From assembly GCF_024171995.1 (NCBI RefSeq), contig NZ_JAMTCT010000005.1, positions 124,001 through 188,000 of the forward strand: a stretch of DNA of 64,000 bases, in the 5' to 3' direction. The position numbers were made by a program, and so were the translations under genes. The notes beneath the pieces were generated by a model. It made no database searches and had not been told where the DNA came from. It saw only the letters and a list, made by a program, of their open reading frames with translations. Below are positions 56,774-64,000 of the stretch, one piece after another. Source of the stretch: Promicromonospora umidemergens. Lineage in GTDB: Bacteria > Actinomycetota > Actinomycetes > Actinomycetales > Cellulomonadaceae. Position 1 is the stretch's first letter. Each line of letters starts with the position of its first letter.

Positions 56774-57069
56774 CTACCCCACCCCTGAGCAGCAACGACA
56801 ACGACGCGGCTGAGCGTACCCAGCACGCGGCACGAGGGCTACGAATCGTGAGCGCCTCGCTGCGCGCCGTGGGCACGTAGCCATTCCCCCCACCGGTTCT
56901 CCCGTCCCACGTGCCGCCGTCGCAGCGGCCGCGCCCTCATCGTCGCAGGCCTGGTGGATCGAAATGGAGCGCAGATGTCTAGTTTCACCCGGCAGGGCTC
57001 TCCCCATGGCCGCAGGCCACCACTACGGTCGTCGACGGTCGCCGCGCCCGCGGCGAGTCTGGAGGCAAT

Positions 57070-58470
57070 ATGTCCTGCACCACCCTGGTGCGCCCCGCCG
57101 TGACGAGACGTCTTCTCGGCTTCGGTGCCATCGGCGCCCTGGCGCTAGGTGGCATGGTGATCGCCGCGGGGCCCGCACAGGCCGACCCCGAACCGAGCAC
57201 CGTCCTCGTCACCGCCGAAGAAGTCAGCAGCTTCGGTACCCCGACCGAGGTCGCGCTGACCGACCACTACCTTTTCGTCGAGGTTCGGTCCGCGTCCGGG
57301 TCGCAGGTCATCTGGCGTGACCGCGTGGATCCGGCGGCGGTGTGGAGCACGGAGCTCGGTGGGGCGCCGCTCGTCGGTGAGCTTGTCGCGGCAGAGGTCG
57401 ACGTCGTGCAGATCGACCAGGGGGACACGAACCTGATCGCCTGGGCACGTGACGGCGGCGGCAGCCGGAGCACGGCGACGAGTACGACCCTGGGCGCCGG
57501 AGCCCAGTACCTGGCCGTGCGCCAGGGCTCGTCCGCGGTCGTGCAACCCGTCACCGCACCGACGGACACGCTCACGGTCCCGGCTTCCTTCGACGGGGAC
57601 AGCCGGGGAGTCGCTCTCGCGGGTGACGACGTCGTCGTGATGGACGACCAGTTCACCTTGACGCGGTACGACATCGTGACCGGCGGGGTCCTCGAGCAGC
57701 GGCCGGAGGTCTGCTCGTCAGACTTCAACGGCTTCGCTGTCGTCGACGACGCGGACGAACGCTTCACCGTGTTGGCGTGCAGGGAAGGTGGGCTGCTGCT
57801 CGACCTCGAGGAGGTCTACCGCGACTACAAGGTTCTCGAGCCGGGTGGCGGTGCGTCGACTCGCGTCCCGGTGCAGCTCGGCCCTGGCGTCGTCGTGGGC
57901 GAGTACTCGTACGACTACGGGTACGCCACGGGAGCAGAAGGGGTCTTCGGCGGTGTCACGAGATCCCTCGCGGTCCCTTCCGACGGCAACACCAACCTGC
58001 CGGAGTTCGACCTGGACGACGCCGGTACGACGGTTGCCTATGTCGACGCCGCCGATGACGTGCGTGCCGTGGACCTGACCTCGATCGCATCGCCGGTGGC
58101 GACCGAGCCGACGGACAGTCGCGCACCGCGGGTGGACCGTCTCAGCATCGGCGCGGAGTGGATCAGCGGCATGCCAGGGCACGCGTCGGATCCGGACTAC
58201 ACGGTAGCGGCGTCGGCGTCGGACGATGGTGACGTCTACTTCCGTCCGAGCGGACTTGCTCGGGTGGAGCTCCGTTACCGACAGAAGCTGGTCCACGAGG
58301 ACACCTTCGGTGACCATGTCGTCGTACTGGGCGACACGGCCGACGTCACGAGTCCGCAGGGATCGACGACGTGCTGGTCGGCTCGCGCCACTGACAACGC
58401 GGGCAACGTCGGCACGTGGACTGCCTATGGTGAGTCAGAGCAGTGCATCACGATCGGGCGCAACGGCTGA
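57070..58470 (+). CDS. Secreted protein of unknown function
   Basis: The 466-aa product has a signal peptide (1 to about 38, ending GPAQADPEP). The body is beta-rich with repeated strand-turn units (LTDHYLFVEVR, DTNLIAWARDGGG, DDVVVMDDQFTLTRYDIVTGGVL, DAGTTVAYVDAADDVRAVDLTS), suggesting a beta-propeller. The last 110 residues look like an Ig-like domain closing with CWSARATDNAGNVGTW and C near the end. Start ATG follows GGAGG. It diverges from the toxin gene across 296 bp that hold no gene I can support. Function is unknown. Confidence 0.7.
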   Translation: MSCTTLVRPAVTRRLLGFGAIGALALGGMVIAAGPAQADPEPSTVLVTAEEVSSFGTPTEVALTDHYLFVEVRSASGSQVIWRDRVDPAAVWSTELGGAPLVGELVAAEVDVVQIDQGDTNLIAWARDGGGSRSTATSTTLGAGAQYLAVRQGSSAVVQPVTAPTDTLTVPASFDGDSRGVALAGDDVVVMDDQFTLTRYDIVTGGVLEQRPEVCSSDFNGFAVVDDADERFTVLACREGGLLLDLEEVYRDYKVLEPGGGASTRVPVQLGPGVVVGEYSYDYGYATGAEGVFGGVTRSLAVPSDGNTNLPEFDLDDAGTTVAYVDAADDVRAVDLTSIASPVATEPTDSRAPRVDRLSIGAEWISGMPGHASDPDYTVAASASDDGDVYFRPSGLARVELRYRQKLVHEDTFGDHVVVLGDTADVTSPQGSTTCWSARATDNAGNVGTWTAYGESEQCITIGRNG

Positions 58471-58547
58471 CCATGCCTCCCGGAACGGGCCGGACGTCCA
58501 CGCGTACCTGGGACGGCCGGCCCGTTCGCTCGTCCGGGCGGCGTAGC

Positions 58548-59150
58548 TCAGTCCAGCGTGCCGCGCGGCTCTCGCCGGACCAGCCGCCACGCGGACGGCA
58601 GCAGCATGCCGGCGATCGCCCCCTTGATCAGGCCGCCCACGATGAACGGTGTGAGCCCGGCGGCGACGGCCTCGGCCGGATCCAGCCCTGCTACCAACGC
58701 CAGCCACGGCACGCCGACGGCGAAGATCAGCGCCTGGCCGAAGACGCCGAGAGCAAGGGTGCGCAGCGGGGTGCGGTCCCACCCGCGTTCGGCGAGCCTG
58801 CCCATCACTGCCGCGGCGACGACGAACCCGATGAGGTACCCGCCGGTCGGGCCGGCCACCACCGAGATCCCGCCGGCGCCGTCGGAGTACACAGGGAGCC
58901 CGAGCCCGCCGAGCAGGACGTAAGCGCCCATCGCGGTCACACCACGGCGCATCCCCATGGTGGCACCGACAAGGATGACGGCGAGGGTCTGGCCGGTGAC
59001 CGGCACGGGCGAACCCGGCACCGGTATGGCGACCTGTGCGAGCAGTGCGGTGAGCAGCACGGCTCCGCCGACCAGCGCGACGTCACGCGCCCAGGTGCCG
59101 GACCAGGGCCGCAGGAGGTAGTCAGGAGGGGTGGTAGCAGCGATCGACAT
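58548..59150 (-). CDS. bioY: Biotin transporter BioY
   Basis: This 200-aa membrane protein has six helices. AQVAIPVPGSPVPVTGQTLAVILVGATMGMRRGVTAMGAYVLLGGLGLPVYSDGAGG is the BioY signature (the PVPVTGQT and GLPV regions form the S-component biotin site). GPTGGYLIGFVVAA and PFIVGGLIKGAIA follow. As an S component it normally works with an energy-coupling module; none is encoded here, so it either uses a shared ECF module or works alone. ATG 59150 has GGAG about six bases upstream. Confidence 0.93.
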   Translation of the reverse strand: MSIAATTPPDYLLRPWSGTWARDVALVGGAVLLTALLAQVAIPVPGSPVPVTGQTLAVILVGATMGMRRGVTAMGAYVLLGGLGLPVYSDGAGGISVVAGPTGGYLIGFVVAAAVMGRLAERGWDRTPLRTLALGVFGQALIFAVGVPWLALVAGLDPAEAVAAGLTPFIVGGLIKGAIAGMLLPSAWRLVRREPRGTLD

Positions 59151-59273
59151 GTGTACTCCAGGTTGTTGGGCGGCTACCAGTATCGCGAGCCGTGTTGGTG
59201 CTGACCGAGACTCCGCTCTGGCCGGAACTACCCACACCGAGCACCAAGGCGGCTTGGCAAGCAACCTTGCGCG

Positions 59274-59393
59274 ATGGATGAGGTCGAGGAGATAGGGCAC
59301 CGTTCGAAGTGGGGAATCCAGTTCGTGGTCTTCCACGCGATGGAAGCCCGAGACAAGTTCCTGACGCCGAAGGAGAGGGGCGAGGTGAGGTGA
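59274..59393 (+). CDS. 39-aa ORF upstream of a second small ORF
   Basis: The ORF begins MDEVEEIGHRSKWGIQFVVF and ends PKERGEVR. The following ORF begins two bases after its stop, and the stop region (GAGGTGAGG) is that ORF's ribosome binding site. It may be a short coupled gene or the tail of a decayed one. No family recognised. Confidence 0.35.
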   Translation: MDEVEEIGHRSKWGIQFVVFHAMEARDKFLTPKERGEVR

Positions 59394-59395
59394 CC

Positions 59396-59575
59396 ATGAG
59401 GATCGAGGATCTGAACCTGACACCTGAGGAGCGGGCGGAGCTGGAGGCCTGGGGTGAACAGATGGCAGCCAAGGCCGCTACCGAGGAGTACACCGAGCGG
59501 TTGCGGCCGACCCCCCCGGCGCTACTGGAGCTACAGCGAGCCGCGGCCAGAGTTGAGTCCCCGATAGTGGTGTAG
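59396..59575 (+). CDS. 59-aa acidic helical protein
   Basis: The small protein begins MRIEDLNLTPEERAELEAWG and continues as one amphipathic helix to AAARVESPIVV. The strong site GAGGTGAGG precedes ATG 59396. Size, acidity and coupling to the 39-aa ORF resemble antitoxin-like or small regulatory pairs, but there is no motif to prove it. Confidence 0.5.
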   Translation: MRIEDLNLTPEERAELEAWGEQMAAKAATEEYTERLRPTPPALLELQRAAARVESPIVV

Positions 59576-59667
59576 CGCGGTCGCCGGGTCCGTCGTCATC
59601 GCGGCCGCGACGGCTGGGTCGGGGCGCGGCTGGCGCTGGCCTGCGGGCCGCCCGGGGCTGCTCGGCT

Positions 59668-59790
59668 GCCGAGTGCAGACTTGGTCGCGCCCGAGTTCAG
59701 CGACTGCAGAGATTGTTGCGGGTAGCGGCCGTCAAACCGCAACCATGTCTGCAGTCGCCTGCTCGGGGTGCTACGAAGTCTGCACTCGGC
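59668..59790. repeat. Nested 123-bp imperfect hairpin
   Basis: The outer 15-bp stem (59668-59682 with 59776-59790) is perfect. The middle CCCGAG/CTCGGG (59690-59695 with 59762-59767) and inner 22-bp stem (59700-59721 with 59736-59757, 20 of 22 paired) continue the same structure. It lies in the 320-bp gap 59576-59895. The remainder of that gap holds only the ABC operon's upstream sequence, with no clear promoter. Confidence 0.8.
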
Positions 59791-59895
59791 CGGGGGGTGT
59801 GGCGCGTGCCACTGTGCGTCGGCGGACGGAATACGACCGGCCGGGCCTGCGGTTTGGGAGCATGAACGGAGTCGTTCGGATCACCTCCAGACAGG

Positions 59896-61563
59896 ATGCA
59901 CATCGCCATGCCTTCGCGCCGGTTCTCCCGCTCGCGTGCTGCCGTCGTCTTAGCGGCCGCCGTCGTACTCCTGGTCACCGCCTGTTCTCCCGGTGGCGGG
60001 TCGACCAGCGAGCCGACCGGCGAACCCGTCACCGGGGGAACGCTCACCTACGCCTCCGGCGACGCCGAACCCTCGTGCCTCGACCCGCACGTCGGCGGCA
60101 ACTACCCGCAGGCGCTCATCGCGACCCAGTACCTCGAGTCGCTCGTCTCGCTGGACGAGGACGGCGAGGTCATCCCCTGGCTCGCCACCGAGTGGCAGGA
60201 GAGCGACGACGGGATGGCGTGGGAGTTCACCCTCCGCGAGGACGTGACGTTCACCGACGGCACGCCGTTCGACGCCGAGGCGGTCGCCGCCAACATCGCG
60301 CACGTGCAGGACCCCGCGACGGCGTCGTCCACCGGTTATCTCGCGCTGGCGAAGGTCGAGGACGTCGTGGCCGTCGACGACCACACGGTCCGCCTGGAGC
60401 TGAGCGCTCCCGACAGTGCGCTGCTGGAGTCGCTCTCGCAGGTCTGGGTGGCCATGGAGTCGCCGAAGGCCCTGGAGCGCAGCCAGGACGAGAACTGCGC
60501 GGCACCGGTCGGCACCGGCCCGTTCGTCGTCGACGGGTGGGAGCGCCAGGACTCGGTGACGCTCGTCCGGAACGAGGACTACACGTCTCCGCCCGCCGAC
60601 GCCGAGGGCACCAACCTCCCGTACCTCGACTCGATCGTGTGGCGCTTCATCCCCGACTCCGCGAGCCGCTACGCCGCGCTCCAGTCCGGTGAGGTGCAGG
60701 TCATCGACAACGCGCAGCCCGACACCATCCAGTCGGCCGAACCCGACGAGGCGATCGAGGAGCTGGACGCACCCCGCCCCGGCGCCGCCAACCGGATCGA
60801 GCTCAACTCGAGCAAGGCACCGTTCGACGACGAGCGCGTCCGCGAGGCGTTCATCCGCTCGGTGAACGTGGACGAGGGCATCGAAGGCCTGTTCTTCGGG
60901 ACCGCCGAGCGCTCGTACTCGCCGCTGTCCAGCGTCGAGCCGCTGGGGCTGAGCCTGCCCGAGCTCTTCACCGTCGACACCGACGCCGCCGCGAGCCTGC
61001 TGGACGAGGCAGGCTGGGCCGAGCGCGACGCCGAGGGCTACCGCGTCAAGGACGGCGAGCGCCTCACCCTCGACTTCCCGGTGAGCACCAACCAGTCCAT
61101 CCCGGCCGAGCAGTCCCTGTTCGAGCAGATCCAGGCGGACGCCAAGACGGCGGGCTTCGAGATCAAGCTCCACCCGCTCGACCTGTCGAGCTGGTACGGC
61201 GCGCTCGCCGAGAACGACTACGACCTCGTGAGCGCCCCGTACACGAAGGTCGGCCCGGACGTGCTGCGGATCCTGTACCACTCGGCCAGCATCGAGCCGG
61301 CGCCGAGCGGCTACTTCGCAAACCTCGCTCAGGTGGACGACCCAGCGGTCGACGACCTGCTCACCCGGGCCTCCACGACGAGCAACCCCGACGACCGCGA
61401 GAGCCTGTACGAGCAGGCCCAGCGGGTCATCCTCGAGGGGTACTACATCCTGCCCCTGTACGACCAGCAGAACCACTTCCTGTACTCGTCGACCGTGCAG
61501 GGTCTGCGGGCGATGCCGACGGTGTCGACGCCGACGTTCGCCGAGGCCTGGCTGGCCTCTTGA
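59896..61563 (+). CDS. Dipeptide/oligopeptide ABC transporter substrate-binding lipoprotein
   Basis: The 555-aa lipoprotein has lipobox VTAC with Cys30. The SBP_bac_5 family core shows LTYASGDAEPSCLDPHVGGNYPQALIATQYLESLV, WLATEWQESDDGMAWEFTLREDVTFTDGTPFDAEAVAANIAHV, VGTGPFVVDGWERQDSVTLVRNEDY and a C-terminal YYILPLYDQQNHF. The ligand may be peptides, nickel or other solutes; the family does not decide. ATG 59908 is an alternative start. It is the first gene of an operon with two permeases and an ATPase. Confidence 0.93.
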   Translation: MHIAMPSRRFSRSRAAVVLAAAVVLLVTACSPGGGSTSEPTGEPVTGGTLTYASGDAEPSCLDPHVGGNYPQALIATQYLESLVSLDEDGEVIPWLATEWQESDDGMAWEFTLREDVTFTDGTPFDAEAVAANIAHVQDPATASSTGYLALAKVEDVVAVDDHTVRLELSAPDSALLESLSQVWVAMESPKALERSQDENCAAPVGTGPFVVDGWERQDSVTLVRNEDYTSPPADAEGTNLPYLDSIVWRFIPDSASRYAALQSGEVQVIDNAQPDTIQSAEPDEAIEELDAPRPGAANRIELNSSKAPFDDERVREAFIRSVNVDEGIEGLFFGTAERSYSPLSSVEPLGLSLPELFTVDTDAAASLLDEAGWAERDAEGYRVKDGERLTLDFPVSTNQSIPAEQSLFEQIQADAKTAGFEIKLHPLDLSSWYGALAENDYDLVSAPYTKVGPDVLRILYHSASIEPAPSGYFANLAQVDDPAVDDLLTRASTTSNPDDRESLYEQAQRVILEGYYILPLYDQQNHFLYSSTVQGLRAMPTVSTPTFAEAWLAS

Positions 61564-62543
61564 CCCTTCCCGTCCCCACCACGGGGGCCCGCAGGAGGCC
61601 GGCGCCGGGCAACCGGCGCTGGCTGCTGCTGCGCGCGGGCGGCGTGGTGTTCGTGCTGTGGGCCGCCGCGACCATCACGTTCTTCGCGCTGCGGCTCGTC
61701 CCCGGCGACCCGGCCCAGGCGATCCTCGGGGGCCCCGGCTCGCAGGCGGGTCCCGAGGCGCTGGAGCAGGTCCGCCGCGAGTACGGCCTCGACCAGCCGC
61801 TCGTGGTGCAGTACCTCACCTACCTCGGGCGGCTGCTGACCGGCGACCTCGGGCAGTCGTACTCGCTGCACGAACCGGTGGCGACGGCGATCGGCGAGCA
61901 GTTCGGGGCCACGCTCACCCTCGCCCTGTGCTCCCTCGCGCTCGCCTGGGCGCTCGCGTGCGCCCTGGCCGCCTGGAGCGTGCGGGGCGGGCGGGTCGCC
62001 TGGGCCATCGGCTCAGGGCTCGAGCTGGTGGCGGCCGCCGTGCCGCACTTCTGGCTCGCGACCGTCCTGATCCTGTTCTTCAGCCTCACTCTCGGCGTCC
62101 TGCCCCCGGTCAGCGTGCCGGGCCCGCTCGGCATCGTGCTACCTGCGCTCACCCTCGCTATCCCGCTGGCCGGGTTCCTCGGCCAGGTCATGCGCGAGTC
62201 CCTCCTGACCGCCATGGAGTCGCCGTTCGTCACCACCGCGCGCGCCCGCGGCGAGAGCGAGGTCCGCATCTTCTGGCGGCACACGCTCCGGCACGCGGCG
62301 ATCCCCGCCGTCGGCCTCTCCGGCTGGGCGTTCGGGTCGCTGATCAGCGGTGCGGTCGTCGTCGAGGCGGTCTTCGCCCGCCAGGGCCTCGGCCGCAGCC
62401 TCTTGTCGGCGGTCCAGCTGCGTGATGTCACCCTGGTCACCGGCATCGTGCTCGTGGTCGCGCTCGCCTACACGGTCATGACGCTGCTGACCGACCTCGC
62501 CGACCGGGCCATCGACCCGCGCACACGGGCGGTGACGCAATGA
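61560..62543 (+). CDS. ABC transporter permease, DppB-like
   Basis: The 327-aa permease has the DppB features FALRLVPGDPAQAILGG, GLDQPLVVQYLTYLGRLLTGDLGQSY and EAA loop TARARGESEVRIFWRHTLRHAAIPAVGLSGWAFGSLISGAVVVEAVFARQGLGRSL. It uses a TTG start at 61560 that overlaps the stop of the binding-protein gene (TTGA), implying translational coupling and probably modest initiation. Six membrane helices are visible. Confidence 0.92.
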   Translation: MTLPVPTTGARRRPAPGNRRWLLLRAGGVVFVLWAAATITFFALRLVPGDPAQAILGGPGSQAGPEALEQVRREYGLDQPLVVQYLTYLGRLLTGDLGQSYSLHEPVATAIGEQFGATLTLALCSLALAWALACALAAWSVRGGRVAWAIGSGLELVAAAVPHFWLATVLILFFSLTLGVLPPVSVPGPLGIVLPALTLAIPLAGFLGQVMRESLLTAMESPFVTTARARGESEVRIFWRHTLRHAAIPAVGLSGWAFGSLISGAVVVEAVFARQGLGRSLLSAVQLRDVTLVTGIVLVVALAYTVMTLLTDLADRAIDPRTRAVTQ

Positions 62544-63382
62544 GCGGCCCGCGCTCCGCCGTCGTCGGCGCCCCCGCGTTCCGGCCGACCGTCGGTGAGG
62601 CGCTCGCCGGCGTGGTCCTGGTGCTCCTCCTCGTCGCTGCGCTCTGGCCGAACCTGCTGGCCCCTGGGGACCCGCTCGCCACCGCGCCCGCCGATGCCTT
62701 CAAGGGCCCGTCGCCCGCGCACCTGTTCGGGACGGACGAGTCCGGCCGCGACATCTACACCCGCGTGGTCCACGGCGCGTCCGAGTCGCTCCTGATCGGC
62801 GTCCTGGCGACGGCGATCGGCATCGGCCTCGCGATTGTCCTCGGCTTCGTCGCGGGCCTCGGCCCGCGCTGGCTCGACTTCGGCACCACCCGGGTGGTCG
62901 AGGTGCTCTTCGCCTTCCCTGGCCTGCTGCTCGCGCTGCTCTTCATCGTCGTCACGGGGCCGGGCGTGCTGAGCTCGACCATCGCCGTCGGCCTGGCCAC
63001 CGCGCCCGGATACGCGCGCATCATCCGGTCCCAGGTGCGCCGGGCGGCGTCCGCCGAGTTCGTCGAGGCCGCGCGCGTCCTGGGGCGCGGCCGCCTGTGG
63101 ATCGTGGCCCGCCACATCCTGCCGAACGTGACAGCCGCGCTGTTCGTGCTCGCGACCCTCGGGCTCGGGCAGGCGATCATCTGGGTGTCGTCCCTGAGCT
63201 ACCTCGGCCTGGGCGCCGTACCGCCCGCCGCGGAGTGGGGAGCGATGCTCGCGGCCGGCCGGACCTACATCGCGAACTTCTGGTGGATGACGTTCTTCCC
63301 CGGCCTCGCGATCGTCGCCAGCGCCGCCGCTGCGACCGTCGTCGGGCGCGGCATCCAGAAGCGGAACAGGAGCGCGGTATGA
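62540..63382 (+). CDS. ABC transporter permease, DppC-like
   Basis: The 280-aa permease has LFGTDESGRDIYTRVVHGASESLLIGVLATAIGIGLAIVLGFVAG, typical of DppC, and the EAA loop EAARVLGRGRLWIVARHILPNVTAALFVLATLGLGQAIIWVSSLSYLGLGAVPPAAEWGAML. ATG 62540 overlaps the upstream stop (ATGA), and its own stop overlaps the next start. Confidence 0.93.
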   Translation: MSGPRSAVVGAPAFRPTVGEALAGVVLVLLLVAALWPNLLAPGDPLATAPADAFKGPSPAHLFGTDESGRDIYTRVVHGASESLLIGVLATAIGIGLAIVLGFVAGLGPRWLDFGTTRVVEVLFAFPGLLLALLFIVVTGPGVLSSTIAVGLATAPGYARIIRSQVRRAASAEFVEAARVLGRGRLWIVARHILPNVTAALFVLATLGLGQAIIWVSSLSYLGLGAVPPAAEWGAMLAAGRTYIANFWWMTFFPGLAIVASAAAATVVGRGIQKRNRSAV

Positions 63383-64000
63383 CGGGGCCGGAAGCGAGAG
63401 GGCCGGAGCCGACGGGGCCGGAGTCGACAGGGCTGGACCCGACAGGGCCCGCGCCGGCGCCCGTGCTGAACGTCCGGGACCTGGTCGTCACGTTCCCCGA
63501 GCGTCGCGGGGCGGGGCGCCGTGGCGAGCGGCGTGTCGTCGACGGCGTCAGCTTCCACGTGGCGGCCGGCGAGTGCGTGGCGATCGTCGGCGAGTCCGGC
63601 TCGGGCAAGAGCGTCACCGCGCGCAGCATCGTCGGCCTCGCGGGGGAGGGCGCCCGGGTCTCGGCCGCTGAGCTGACCGTCGCCGGGCAGGACGTGCTGG
63701 CGCTGTCCGGACGCCCCCTGCGCAGGCTGCGCGGCGGCACCGTCGGCCTGATCGCGCAGGACGCGCTCGTCTCCCTGGACCCGCTGCGCCCCGTCGGCCG
63801 GGAGATCGGGGACACGCTCGCCCTGCACACGAACCTCGACGCCGCCGGGCGGCACGCCCGCACGCTCGAGCTCCTCGACCGGGTAGGCCTGCCGGACGCC
63901 GCGCTGCGCGCGCGCCAGCGCCCCGGCCAGCTCTCCGGCGGGCAACGCCAGCGGGCCCTCATCGCGTCCGGCATCGCGGGCGAACCAGAGCTCGTCATCG
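63379..64000 (+). CDS. ABC transporter ATPase, DppD/OppD-like (3' end outside window)
   Basis: The first 207 residues are visible. An unusual N-terminal Pro/Gly/Thr/Glu repeat (PEARGPEPTGPESTGLDPTG), encoded by direct repeats of GGGCCGGA-like sequence, precedes the ATPase core. That core has Walker A IVGESGSGKSVTARSIVGL, Q-loop GLIAQDALVSLDPLRPVGREI and signature LSGGQRQRALIASGIAG. The window ends at the beginning of Walker B (PELVI). ATG 63379 overlaps the DppC-like stop by four bases. Confidence 0.92.
   Translation, partial: MTGPEARGPEPTGPESTGLDPTGPAPAPVLNVRDLVVTFPERRGAGRRGERRVVDGVSFHVAAGECVAIVGESGSGKSVTARSIVGLAGEGARVSAAELTVAGQDVLALSGRPLRRLRGGTVGLIAQDALVSLDPLRPVGREIGDTLALHTNLDAAGRHARTLELLDRVGLPDAALRARQRPGQLSGGQRQRALIASGIAGEPELVI

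Noticed and set aside
58548-59273. Riboswitch upstream of bioY
   Set aside because: No biotin riboswitch is established, and the short stretch before the ATG shows no convincing conserved fold. A protein repressor site is possible but I see no clear palindrome.

Overview
The window is very GC-rich, densely packed DNA from a high-GC Gram-positive bacterium. The PknG-type kinase locus with GlnX and GlnH, the lipoboxes, the leaderless gene starts and the overall gene content point to an actinobacterium. My best guess is order Micrococcales, near Promicromonosporaceae or Cellulomonadaceae; this is inference from gene content, not from a marker gene.

Layout. Positions 1-4230 hold a thioredoxin tail, a membrane protein, tRNA-Leu, an acyl-CoA dehydrogenase with a Bcp peroxiredoxin, a GroES-like protein and two identical tRNA-Lys genes. 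Positions 4230-4760 hold a non-coding array of diverged ~25-bp repeats, and a second array of the same family lies at 40639-40968. Positions 4761-20250 hold a large secreted phosphoesterase, a HupE/UreJ-like protein, a hydrolase/TetR pair, a VapBC-like toxin-antitoxin cassette, TrmB, the DUF485/ActP acetate uptake pair, an FdhF/YdeP-type molybdoenzyme with FdhD, and a winged-helix regulator. Positions 20250-38530 hold a small secreted protein, an OFA-type MFS carrier with its 44-aa small subunit, a frameshifted serpin lipoprotein, Tex, a flavoprotein reductase, an osmoprotectant ABC transporter interrupted by an SDR/TetR pair, an ATP-grasp protein, an MMPL transporter and a two-component system. 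Positions 38600-41000 hold tRNA-His, oligoribonuclease, two tiny genes and repeat-rich DNA.

The centrepiece is 41015-53401: ten co-directional, mostly overlapping genes. In transcription order they encode a TelA-like protein, a 191-aa helical protein, a CbbX-like AAA+ ATPase, GlnX, GlnH, a helical protein, PknG, a PP2C phosphatase, a vWA protein and an FHA protein. I read this as an amino-acid-responsive phosphosignalling system with sensor, kinase, phosphatase and phospho-reader in one operon. PknG, the phosphatase and the FHA protein share similar zinc-ribbon modules. The glnX-glnH-pknG core is known from mycobacteria and corynebacteria; the extended set is the most likely under-described system here.

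Downstream (53591-56773) is a polymorphic-toxin locus: a Hint-domain toxin, an immunity gene overlapping its stop, an orphan toxin tip that keeps a remnant of the Hint C-terminus, and a HEAT-like candidate immunity protein. The end of the window has a secreted protein, BioY, two tiny ORFs and the start of a dipeptide-type ABC operon.

Two genome-wide traits stand out. First, several intergenic gaps are filled almost entirely by long inverted repeats with unrelated stem sequences. Second, at least nine start codons lie 5-7 nt after a -10-like hexamer, suggesting leaderless transcripts. All calls come from reading the sequence; no database search was run.
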